Notes: generated by a model from the letters alone, not told the origin. A DNA stretch of 5,490 nt from Candidatus Bathyarchaeota archaeon (GCA_026014905.1 JAOZHK010000192.1:1-5490); one strand, 5' to 3'; shown: positions 1 to 5,490, counted from the first letter of the stretch. Made by a program: numbers and translations.

Positions 1-42
1 GATCATTCTCATGCATGGTTTCTGATTGTTGCCGGAAGATAA
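1..42 (+). CDS. Possible C-terminal tail of an upstream gene (partial)
   Basis: The first frame is open from the window edge and ends at a TAA at 40-42. It would encode the last 13 residues (DHSHAWFLIVAGR) of a gene lying mostly outside the window. The mix of residues looks like an ordinary protein end, and the 49-nt gap to the kinase gene would suit an operon partner. The stretch is too short to identify, and the other two forward frames also stop nearby (TGA at 23, TAA at 45), so this is only a possibility. Confidence 0.22.
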   Translation, partial: DHSHAWFLIVAGR

Positions 43-80
43 GATAAAAAGATTGCTGAAGAACTAATATATCGATGAAC

Positions 81-85
81 GGGGA
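81..85 (+). promoter_or_regulatory. Ribosome binding site that decides the kinase start
   Basis: GGGGA lies 6 nt upstream of the ATG at 92. An in-frame TTG at 86 begins immediately after this purine run and would leave no spacing, so the ATG at 92 is the better start. A short ATG-initiated frame (75-89, four codons plus TGA) overlaps the site and is probably meaningless. Confidence 0.5.
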
Positions 86-91
86 TTGACG

Positions 92-1369
92 ATGAGGATC
101 GGAATAATTGCTGACGATTATACAGGATCAGCTGACACTGGAGTCCAGTTTGCTAAAAAAGACCTGAAAACTACGATTGTACAGGAGCATCACAGAATTC
201 GTGACGCGTTCGTTCGATCAAGTGTTGTAGTTGTCGATACTGAAAGTCGTAGCGATTCTCCGGAGGTTGCTTATGAGAAAGTTGTATCAACAATCATTGA
301 ATTTCAGAAAGCAGGATGCAATCTAATCTATAAAAAAATAGATTCTACATTAAGAGGGAATATTGGTGTTGAACTTGATGCCATATTGGACACTCAAGAT
401 GTTGGTACAGTCGTTGTGTGTCCAGCTTATCCGAAAGCAGGCAGGATCACTATAGGAGGATATCATTTAGTCCATCAGGAACTCATTCAGAACACTGAAA
501 TCGCAGAGGACACTGAATTTCCCATTAAAGAGTCTCATATTCCAACATTACTGCGCCAACAAAGCCGGTATCAAGTGTCCTCGATTGAGATAGCGGATGT
601 CATGGAAGGTAAATTACCGTTGATGCAAGCTATTAAGTTACACATTGCAGATGGCGACCGAATACTCGTGATCGATGCTGTTTCTCAACACGATTTAACT
701 ACGATAGCCTCCGTTATGGTTGACTTCGAGTCTCAAGTAATCATATGTGGTTCTGGAGGACTTGCGGAGGAACTTTCAGATGTAATTCAGGATGTTTCTG
801 AAAGAACAGGGAATATTCTCATAATTGCTGGTAGTGTTCGATCTGTGACTGCTCAACAGATTGCACGCGCGCAGAAGCAACTGAAGGCTCATGTGATTGA
901 TATTAAGGTAGAGCAAATACTTACGAAGAACGAGCACGTAATGGTTGAAGAAACGCGACGAATTAGCCAAGAAGCCTTAAAGTGTTACACGAAGAAAAAA
1001 GATGTAATCATCCGGTGGGCAGAGTCCCAGAAAAAAGCTATGGAATTTTTCGAGCTGGGTCGTTTGAACAAGCTCGAAGACCAAGTGATTCGTGCACGAA
1101 TCGGTGAAATACTTGGGCAGGTCACATTAAAGATTATGGCATCCATAGAGATTAAGGGACTTATTCTGACTGGAGGGGAAACCGCCTTCAATGTTTTTAA
1201 ATCAATGGATGTAGTTGAAGTGAGGGTGGATACTGAAATACTGCCTGGAATTCCGCTTATGCAGATAGTGGGAGGCAAATTTGATAAATTGCCTGTCATA
1301 ACGAAAGCTGGAGCGTTTGGTGATAGTGATGCCCTTGTTCAGTCAATACTATTTTTAAGGAATCTGTGA
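92..1369 (+). CDS. Four-carbon acid sugar kinase family protein (DUF1537; likely D-threonate/D-erythronate kinase)
   Basis: This 425-residue cytosolic protein has the full length and both domains of the DUF1537 kinase family, which uses ATP to phosphorylate C4 acid sugars at O4. In the N-terminal substrate-binding domain I see ADDYTG at residues 7-12 with Asp15 following, DTESR at 49-53, and KIDSTLRGN at 82-90, all family hallmarks. In the C-terminal nucleotide-binding domain I see TGGET at 360-364 and KAGAFGD at 405-411. No signal peptide or membrane segment is present. The next gene, a PdxA homologue, starts 4 nt after the stop. In characterised pathways that pairing goes with D-threonate or D-erythronate kinases (DtnK/DenK type), whereas OtnK-type 3-oxo-tetronate kinases sit beside an aldolase-like decarboxylase and an isomerase. 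The family call is firm. Which epimer is used cannot be read from the sequence. The ATG at 92 is preferred over the TTG at 86 because of the ribosome binding site position. Confidence 0.92.
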   Translation: MRIGIIADDYTGSADTGVQFAKKDLKTTIVQEHHRIRDAFVRSSVVVVDTESRSDSPEVAYEKVVSTIIEFQKAGCNLIYKKIDSTLRGNIGVELDAILDTQDVGTVVVCPAYPKAGRITIGGYHLVHQELIQNTEIAEDTEFPIKESHIPTLLRQQSRYQVSSIEIADVMEGKLPLMQAIKLHIADGDRILVIDAVSQHDLTTIASVMVDFESQVIICGSGGLAEELSDVIQDVSERTGNILIIAGSVRSVTAQQIARAQKQLKAHVIDIKVEQILTKNEHVMVEETRRISQEALKCYTKKKDVIIRWAESQKKAMEFFELGRLNKLEDQVIRARIGEILGQVTLKIMASIEIKGLILTGGETAFNVFKSMDVVEVRVDTEILPGIPLMQIVGGKFDKLPVITKAGAFGDSDALVQSILFLRNL

Positions 1370-1373
1370 AAAA

Positions 1374-2372
1374 ATGTTTAAACCAATTATTGGGATCACG
1401 ATGGGTGATGCAGCAGGTATCGGCCCGGAGATTATAGTTAAAACGCTTGCACTTCCACAAATATATGAGACGTGCCGTCCCCTTGTGATCGGTGATGCTC
1501 ATACTATTATCGCTGAATCAAGGACAGAATCGTTGGAAATAAATGCGGTGGATAGTATTGATCGCTGTCTCTTCGATTATGGCACTATCGATGTCTTCAA
1601 GGTCAGAGGTATCGATCTTTCTGGGGTTAAGCAAGGACAAGTAAGTCGAAAAGCAGGGAAAGCAGCTGTTGAATTCCTTTTAGAAGCCATTAGGATTGCA
1701 CTCCGTCAGGAAATCCATGCTATTGTAACAGCGCCTCTTAATAAAGAAGCTATCAATCTGGCAGGTTATCATTACCAAGGTCATACAGAGATTCTTGCAG
1801 CTAAGACACATACTTTGAAATACGCGATGATGCTTGCTGCAGGTGCGTTAAAAGTGATTCATGTGACTACACATGTTGCACTTCGAGATGCTTGTGAATT
1901 AATTACTAAAACGAAAATTTTAGATACCATTCTCCTCGCTCATAGTGCGTTACATGCTCTAGGGTTTCAACAACCTCGTATTGCGGTCGCTGGATTAAAT
2001 CCTCATGCAGGTGAAAGTGGGTTATTTGGTACAGAGGAAGTAGATCACATTCGCCCTGCTGTTCAATATGCCCAAGAAAAAGGCATTAAAGTCGAAGGCC
2101 CTTTACCTCCTGATACGGTATTTCTGAAAGCTCTGCAAGGACACTATGATGTTGTTGTTGCTATGTATCATGACCAAGGTCACATCCCATTGAAACTTGT
2201 AGGTTTTGAGAAAGGGGTCAATGTCACTCTCGGTTTACCAGTCATTCGAACCTCAGTCGATCATGGAACAGCGTTTGACATTGCAGGACAAGGCAAAGCA
2301 AGTCCTGATAGCTTGATTGAAGCTATCAAGTTGGCGATCGAATTTGCTACTAAGAAATTTACCCAGGTATAA
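1374..2372 (+). CDS. pdxA: PdxA-family 4-hydroxythreonine-4-phosphate dehydrogenase; probably PdxA2-type 4-phospho-D-threonate/erythronate dehydrogenase
   Basis: This 332-residue cytosolic NAD-dependent dehydrogenase matches the usual PdxA length of about 330. Motifs include GDAAGIGPE at 11-19 (usually GDPAGIGPE), TAPLNKEA at 119-126, GHTE at 136-139, NPHAGE at 209-214, YHDQGH at 265-270 and DHGTAFDIAG at 296-305. His167, His211 and His266 sit at essentially the positions of the three metal-binding histidines of E. coli PdxA (166, 211, 266), so the enzyme looks active. It follows the DUF1537 kinase by 4 nt and is almost certainly co-transcribed and translationally coupled; the nearest purine-rich element (AAGGA, about 12 nt upstream) is weakly placed. 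In this context the enzyme should oxidise the 4-phosphorylated C4 sugar acid, whose 3-keto product decarboxylates to dihydroxyacetone phosphate. No other pyridoxine biosynthesis gene is visible. A role in vitamin B6 synthesis cannot be excluded from sequence alone, because the two activities share the same fold and residues. Confidence 0.93.
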   Translation: MFKPIIGITMGDAAGIGPEIIVKTLALPQIYETCRPLVIGDAHTIIAESRTESLEINAVDSIDRCLFDYGTIDVFKVRGIDLSGVKQGQVSRKAGKAAVEFLLEAIRIALRQEIHAIVTAPLNKEAINLAGYHYQGHTEILAAKTHTLKYAMMLAAGALKVIHVTTHVALRDACELITKTKILDTILLAHSALHALGFQQPRIAVAGLNPHAGESGLFGTEEVDHIRPAVQYAQEKGIKVEGPLPPDTVFLKALQGHYDVVVAMYHDQGHIPLKLVGFEKGVNVTLGLPVIRTSVDHGTAFDIAGQGKASPDSLIEAIKLAIEFATKKFTQV

Positions 2373-2433
2373 CTATGTTCTACTCATGGGTATCGTGCCT
2401 TTAGCTAGCTACTTGGGGGATAATTCAGTCGCA

Positions 2434-2441
2434 TTTAAATA
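2434..2441 (+). promoter_or_regulatory. TATA-like promoter element ahead of tmk
   Basis: TTTAAATA lies in an AT-rich patch of the 111-nt spacer between the pdxA homologue and tmk. It matches the archaeal TATA box type. Transcription starting about 26 nt downstream of its centre would begin near 2463 and leave a leader of about 20 nt before the CTG start at 2484, enough to hold the GAGGGAG ribosome binding site. The assignment depends on the host being an archaeon. AT-rich octamers of this kind are common by chance. Confidence 0.35.
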
Positions 2442-2472
2442 TTGAATTCTAGCAAAGAAAAGAAATACTGTT

Positions 2473-2479
2473 GAGGGAG
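2473..2479 (+). promoter_or_regulatory. Ribosome binding site that decides the tmk start
   Basis: GAGGGAG is a strong Shine-Dalgarno match. The core GAGG (2473-2476) is 7 nt from the CTG at 2484, an ideal distance. It overlaps the TGA at 2472-2474 that closes the tmk frame upstream, so translation cannot begin earlier. It is too far (about 190 nt) from the GTG at 2667 to serve that codon. Confidence 0.6.
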
Positions 2480-2483
2480 CACA

Positions 2484-3062
2484 CTGTCGCTTATTGTATT
2501 AGAAGGCATCGACAAGTCAGGGAAAGCTACTCAAACAAAGCTATTACAGAGGAAGCTGAAGAAGCTCGGGAAAGAAGTTAAAATCATCTCTTTTCCTGAT
2601 TATTCAACAAGAGTTGGAGAGCTCATTAAAGATTATCTAGAAGGTAAAACGAATCTAAATCCTGAAGTGAGACAATGCTTATACGTTGCCAATCGGTGGG
2701 AACGAGTTCAAGAATTAAGATCATGGATCAGTGAAGGTTATATAGTACTCGCCGATCGATATGTGCCTTCGGGACTGGTTTATGGGTTAGCGAACGGATT
2801 AGAACTTGAGTGGATGTTAAATCTCGAGAAGGGTCTACCTATTCCAGACCTAATAATCGTTGTAGATGTCTCCGTAAATATAGCTTTTAACAGAGAAACT
2901 ACACGAGATATTTACGAACGTAATAAAACATTTTTAACAAGAGTTCGGCAGGAATACCTCCACCTTGCCGAGGCGTTTAATTGGGCGGTAGTTGACGGGG
3001 ATAAAGCGAAAAGTGATGTATCTAACCTAATCTGGGAGCAGGTCACAAAGATTCTTGATTAA
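2484..3062 (+). CDS. tmk: Thymidylate kinase (dTMP kinase), type I-like, apparent CTG start
   Basis: The gene encodes 192 residues if read from CTG at 2484, close to the usual 190-215 for the family. The enzyme phosphorylates dTMP to dTDP with ATP in the cytosol, an essential step in making dTTP. Seen in the translation: a P-loop EGIDKSGKATQ at 7-17, the FPDYST segment at 37-42 with the conserved VGELIKDYL helix after it, NRWE at 70-73, the DRY motif at 91-93 followed by SG, GLPIPD at 117-122 and a YERN lid-region motif at 144-147. The order and spacing resemble human and yeast enzymes more than E. coli Tmk. Lys11 sits where those type I enzymes carry a basic P-loop residue. The Walker A position after Lys14 is Ala instead of Ser/Thr. 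The first ATG/GTG/TTG codon in frame is GTG at 2667, which would delete the P-loop and 61 residues, so it cannot be the true start of a working enzyme. The gene is probably transcribed from its own promoter. Confidence 0.85.
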   Translation: MSLIVLEGIDKSGKATQTKLLQRKLKKLGKEVKIISFPDYSTRVGELIKDYLEGKTNLNPEVRQCLYVANRWERVQELRSWISEGYIVLADRYVPSGLVYGLANGLELEWMLNLEKGLPIPDLIIVVDVSVNIAFNRETTRDIYERNKTFLTRVRQEYLHLAEAFNWAVVDGDKAKSDVSNLIWEQVTKILD

Positions 3063-3188
3063 TATAAATTGTGGGCGAGGGCTCTGCAATAGCTTCGTGT
3101 CTGCATTTCAAGAGTGACGTGCTCACGGGTAAAAGAGCTCATTTGTTCAACTTGATTATCTTCTCGTAGTAGACCGTTAGTTAACACG
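3063..3188. other. Convergent intergenic region
   Basis: These 126 nt separate the end of tmk from the end of the minus-strand cluster, so transcripts from both sides should terminate here. I see no convincing GC-rich hairpin with a T tract. Weak candidates are the inverted repeat GTGA-5 nt-TCAC at 3114-3126, the arms TTAAC/GTTAA at 3181-3192 (reaching into the last codon of the minus-strand gene), and a four-base T run on the minus strand (AAAA at 3131-3134 as written), which could act as a short archaeal oligo-T terminator. No gene is supported here. Confidence 0.35.
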
Positions 3189-3662
3189 TTAAAGAACTTG
3201 ATCTTCAGTCCATTGATCCAGGATTAGTTTACATTGTTGTTTCAAGTCATCAGCGATTCGCTTTTCTTGTAGCAGACGTAGAAACTCAAGACTTTGCTCA
3301 ATAGCTTTCATTTCACCTTTTTCATAATACTGTTTTCCTGCTAAATAGTCTTGCATCTGGTATGCTTTTTGGATAACGAATCGGGCACCTTCACAGGGTT
3401 TACTGGCTAAAACATCATTCAACCAAATTGTGGCTTCAGTTTCCCGTAATTGACTTATTCCATCAATTTCCTGAATGGTTCGAATATAGGTGCGAAAAAA
3501 ATCGAAATATTCAGTAATCCTAAGAAGACTTTTAATTCGCTTCACTTTCTCTTTGAAATCCTGACTGCCGGTCACTGTTAGGCGATGTTTGTAGCCTTTG
3601 TTAACGCATTCTCGCGCTTTCATGACTTCTTTCACGGTGTAGATTCTTCGCGGGAACTCCAA
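3189..3662 (-). CDS. Small helix-rich hypothetical protein in the nucleotidyltransferase cluster
   Basis: The gene encodes a 157-residue, highly charged, probably soluble and mostly helical protein that I do not recognise. The start is TTG at 3662, supported by GAGGT 7 nt upstream (3670-3674), which overlaps the TGA stop of the preceding nucleotidyltransferase. No ATG lies further upstream before an in-frame TAA at 3684-3686. Visible segments: RRIYTVKEVMKARECVNKGY at 5-24, a basic region with KEKVKRIKSLL at 37-47, an aromatic patch EYFDFFRTYIR at 51-61, ATIWLN at 77-82, and a run of amphipathic sequence over about 93-149. There is no signal peptide or membrane segment. Cys20, Cys90 and Cys144 do not form a zinc motif. 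The protein lacks the RX4-6H motif of HEPN toxins. With 10 nt between the genes, it is almost certainly co-translated with the nucleotidyltransferases and may be a partner or regulator of them; that is inference from position only. Confidence 0.75.
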   Translation of the reverse strand: MEFPRRIYTVKEVMKARECVNKGYKHRLTVTGSQDFKEKVKRIKSLLRITEYFDFFRTYIRTIQEIDGISQLRETEATIWLNDVLASKPCEGARFVIQKAYQMQDYLAGKQYYEKGEMKAIEQSLEFLRLLQEKRIADDLKQQCKLILDQWTEDQVL

Positions 3663-3669
3663 TTTCTTG

Positions 3670-3674
3670 ACCTC
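3670..3674 (-). promoter_or_regulatory. Ribosome binding site for a TTG start
   Basis: On the minus strand GAGGT lies 7 nt upstream of the TTG at 3662 and overlaps the TGA stop (3673-3675) of the upstream gene. This arrangement supports translational coupling and picks TTG over the later in-frame ATG 14 codons downstream. Confidence 0.6.
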
Positions 3675-4731
3675 AGATTTTCTTTAACACTTGTTCATAA
3701 TAGCGTGGGGTATATGTTAATGTTATTTGATAAAATTGATTCCTTAAAGCTGTTACTTTTTCGACATGTCCATTCACTCTAATTTTCTCACCGTTGTTCA
3801 CTTGCATTCGGTATTCCTCCACATATGAGATGATACGGTGAATTTCCTTGATGTCAGAACGTGACGACGTAGTTAACTCAAACGCGTATATCGAGGGAAT
3901 GAAGCTTCCATATTCATCGTCAAGGATGAAGCCTTCAGCCTCAATCCAACCGAGATTTTCAATCTGAAGTATTTCATTGTATTCATTTACAATTTCCGGA
4001 TAACTGAGTACAGGTTCAAATTCAACTTTTATTCGTCGATGAGATGCTACTCCTGAATATAGACTGTAGATGAGTTTTCGACGTTGATGCCATGCATACT
4101 CTGCTCGTGAGAGATTGGTGAATCTCCATTGATCTTTGTTCCATGTTTTCTGAGAAGAGAACTCGTTGATGAGAATTCCATCGTTTTTGTTATAGATTGC
4201 AGATAATGTTTGTTGAAGTTCTTGAAAATTCCGTTTCCCCATGATTGTAAGATCGATGTCAGAGAAATTGGGGTGGTAAAATCCATGGAGGAGTGAGCCA
4301 AATACCCCAAAGTTGTCGAGTTTCAGCGTTGAAATTGTAGTGATTTCATGAAGAATATTGTGTAACGTTCGAAGTAATTCATCGCTCGGGGTCTTATGGT
4401 AGAGCATCTGTAAACTATGTCCGGGAACTCTTGACGATGAAATCGCAGGGACTTGGACTCCAACGAGATGTCGCTGAAGTGGTCGATAATATATCTGGTA
4501 TTCGGGATAATTCTGCGTAATGAATTTTAAACCTTGATCTTCGAAAAATTTGTAATATAATTTTTGTTTGCCTTGACGAAGCGCTTTTGGATGTTGACTT
4601 TGGTATAGATCTGAAGGAGCGTATTCGACATCACAGACGTAACCGTTTGAGGGATGAAAATAGCCATAGACTCGAAAAATAATTCCTTCTCGCGAAATTA
4701 TGGCATCACGATCTCTTAGTTGAGAGGCCAT
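3673..4731 (-). CDS. Predicted nucleotidyltransferase, Pol beta superfamily, archaeal-type multidomain protein (complete paralogue)
   Basis: This 352-residue soluble protein has three visible parts. Residues 1-90 form an N-terminal region (DRDAIISREGIIFRVYGY at 7-24, then VCDVEYAP at 32-39 and YYKFFEDQGLKF at 59-70). Residues 139-240 hold the Pol beta nucleotidyltransferase core, with FGS at 144-146 and FSDIDLTIMG at 156-165, the GS...DxD signature that binds the nucleotide phosphates and two metal ions. Residues 255-352 form a C-terminal domain (IEAEGFILDDEYGSFIPSIY at 263-282) rich in predicted strands. Glu237 or Glu239 on the strand KVEFEP could supply the third carboxylate. Such proteins transfer a nucleotide to an unknown acceptor; the substrate cannot be told from sequence. 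I believe it is related to predicted nucleotidyltransferases seen mainly in archaea (COG1665-like), but that family name is from memory. The ATG at 4731 overlaps the upstream paralogue by 16 nt; GGAG lies about 13 nt upstream, a somewhat long spacing. Confidence 0.82.
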   Translation of the reverse strand: MASQLRDRDAIISREGIIFRVYGYFHPSNGYVCDVEYAPSDLYQSQHPKALRQGKQKLYYKFFEDQGLKFITQNYPEYQIYYRPLQRHLVGVQVPAISSSRVPGHSLQMLYHKTPSDELLRTLHNILHEITTISTLKLDNFGVFGSLLHGFYHPNFSDIDLTIMGKRNFQELQQTLSAIYNKNDGILINEFSSQKTWNKDQWRFTNLSRAEYAWHQRRKLIYSLYSGVASHRRIKVEFEPVLSYPEIVNEYNEILQIENLGWIEAEGFILDDEYGSFIPSIYAFELTTSSRSDIKEIHRIISYVEEYRMQVNNGEKIRVNGHVEKVTALRNQFYQITLTYTPRYYEQVLKKI

Positions 4732-5490
4732 AGATATTCTTCTACTCCGATGGACGCTGAGCCAACGACCACGCGATAACCAACGCGCGCGCGCGTATCA
4801 TTGGTTTGTTCGATGAGTTTCTCTAGATTTCCAACAGCTTCAATCTGGCACCCGATACCCACGATGTTACGATAGCGTCCTATCATCGAGATGATTGTGT
4901 CTGGTATTTTCTTTGTTGGGAGTTGGGAAGCAGCATCTAAGGCTGCATAATTTGTGATCTGGTAACAAGCGGGTTTGAAAATGGATTCGGAATCATTGAC
5001 TATCGTTGCCTTGAAATGAAGGGGCTGGATAGCTTGATATCGATATTGCCCATATGTTTCTGTCAATTCTTCTCTCAGTCGTATCGCGTTGATAACGATT
5101 TTTTTACCTTTATAGATGCCCTTATTGCGTCGAAGTGCGTCTGTTTTATCCTCAAACAGGTATTTTAGGCGTCCTTGTTGAACGAGAGTCGCCATAGATT
5201 GATGGACTTTGTGGAATTGAATTCTACCATATACTGAGAGGTCGATATCAGAAAAATCCGAGTGGATGCCTAATGCCAATGAACCGTGGATACCAAAATG
5301 TTTCAGCGATATATGGGAACTTGTCGCGAGTAGCTGTATGAGTTCGAGAGCCAATTTCTGAAGAGCATCCAACGATCCTTGATGTTTCAGAGTTGTTAAG
5401 GATTGTTGTGGAGTATGGATATTTTGAATGCTGGATAGAGGAATTGCGACCAGTGTTTTACTGTTATATGGACAGTTGAATAGAAACTCG
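4716..5490 (-). CDS. Predicted nucleotidyltransferase, Pol beta superfamily (paralogue, 5' end cut by the window edge)
   Basis: The frame is open from the window edge to a TAA at 4716-4718, giving 257 visible residues. A TTG at 5372 could be read as a start, but the 39 residues before it (including LVAIPLSS and HTPQQSLTTL) align by eye with residues about 84-118 of the downstream paralogue, so the real start lies outside the window. Visible residues 68-70 are HGS and 79-87 are FSDIDLSVY, the catalytic GS...DID core. A C-terminal part follows with VNDSESIFKPACYQI, matching the LDDEYGSFIPSIYAF segment of the paralogue, and it ends in EEYLWPLN. On the strand that should carry the third carboxylate I read KKIVINAIR, with no acidic residue, where the paralogue has RRIKVEFEP. 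The last 16 nt overlap the start of the next gene, indicating an operon. The enzyme substrate is unknown. Confidence 0.78.
   Translation of the reverse strand, partial: EFLFNCPYNSKTLVAIPLSSIQNIHTPQQSLTTLKHQGSLDALQKLALELIQLLATSSHISLKHFGIHGSLALGIHSDFSDIDLSVYGRIQFHKVHQSMATLVQQGRLKYLFEDKTDALRRNKGIYKGKKIVINAIRLREELTETYGQYRYQAIQPLHFKATIVNDSESIFKPACYQITNYAALDAASQLPTKKIPDTIISMIGRYRNIVGIGCQIEAVGNLEKLIEQTNDTRARVGYRVVVGSASIGVEEYLWPLN
4783..4796. repeat. Alternating (CG)6 tract in a perfect 14-nt palindrome
   Basis: ACGCGCGCGCGCGT is self-complementary and contains six CG dinucleotides in a row, in an otherwise AT-leaning sequence. It lies inside the coding region of the truncated nucleotidyltransferase, where it reads as Thr-Arg-Ala-Arg-Val, 52 nt inside the overlap with the next gene. 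Alternating CG runs of this kind can adopt Z-DNA and are prone to slippage; no function is shown. Confidence 0.9.

Noticed and set aside
86..94. TTG at 86 as the start of the DUF1537 kinase
   Set aside because: It abuts the GGGGA Shine-Dalgarno sequence with no spacing, while the ATG two codons later is properly spaced and matches the usual N terminus of the family.
776..1502. Minus-strand open frames inside the kinase and the start of pdxA (776-970, 985-1299, 1296-1502)
   Set aside because: They lie opposite strongly supported coding sequence, have no recognisable motifs and look like shadow frames.
2402..2411. Palindrome TAGCTAGCTA after the pdxA homologue as a terminator or operator
   Set aside because: It is short and AT-containing, has no loop or T tract, and no matching second copy was seen; chance is the simplest explanation.
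2667..3062. GTG at 2667 as the start of the thymidylate kinase
   Set aside because: It would remove the P-loop and the FPDYST substrate segment, which are intact in the same frame upstream and follow a good ribosome binding site.
3585..4310. Open frames overlapping the nucleotidyltransferase cluster (3585-3782 plus strand, 4047-4310 minus strand)
   Set aside because: Both lie across or inside conserved coding sequence in another frame and show no family features.
3189..4731. A HEPN/MNT toxin-antitoxin pair (small helical protein next to a nucleotidyltransferase)
   Set aside because: The helical protein lacks the RX4-6H motif; its only histidine is at residue 26 with the nearest upstream Arg nine positions away. 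The nucleotidyltransferase is far larger than minimal MNT antitoxins and is duplicated.
4716..5372. A complete 218-residue nucleotidyltransferase starting at TTG 5372
   Set aside because: The frame stays open to the window edge and the preceding 39 residues resemble the matching part of the downstream paralogue, so the gene is cut by the window rather than starting here.
1..5490. CRISPR array, insertion sequence, tRNA or riboswitch
   Set aside because: I saw no direct repeats with regular spacing, no transposase or terminal inverted repeats, and no cloverleaf-like segment. The non-coding gaps of 49 to 126 nt leave little room for such elements.

Overview
The window carries two gene blocks that converge at about 3.1 kb. 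The GC content is moderate (estimated by eye near 40%). The organism is more likely an archaeon than a bacterium, but this is inference. The thymidylate kinase is of the eukaryote/archaeal-like type I kind, the two large nucleotidyltransferases resemble predicted nucleotidyltransferases seen mainly in archaea, an archaeal-style TATA-like box precedes tmk, and several starts are non-ATG (TTG, and apparently CTG) with good Shine-Dalgarno sequences. A metabolically flexible mesophilic archaeal lineage would fit. No rRNA, tRNA or other taxonomic marker is present to settle it.

Plus strand, 1-2372: a two-gene catabolic cassette, possibly preceded by the tail of another gene. A four-carbon acid sugar kinase (DUF1537 family) is followed after 4 nt by a PdxA-family dehydrogenase. 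From published work on these families, the pair should phosphorylate D-threonate or D-erythronate at O4. The dehydrogenase then oxidises the product, which decarboxylates to dihydroxyacetone phosphate. The PdxA homologue is therefore probably PdxA2-like rather than a vitamin B6 biosynthesis enzyme.

Plus strand, 2373-3062: a 111-nt spacer with a TATA-like box, then a thymidylate kinase gene. Its full reading frame has no ATG, GTG or TTG codon ahead of the P-loop. The only start that fits both homology and a Shine-Dalgarno sequence is CTG at 2484.

Minus strand, 5490-3189: a tight cluster read right to left. First comes a nucleotidyltransferase cut by the window edge (stop at 4716). A full-length paralogue follows with a 16-nt overlap, and then, after 10 nt, a small helix-rich protein of unknown function. 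The two nucleotidyltransferases share the catalytic GS...DID core, the region ahead of it and a C-terminal domain, so they look like a tandem duplication that has diverged. The three genes look co-transcribed and co-translated. This cluster is the best candidate for an undescribed functional unit, although nothing in the sequence shows its substrate.
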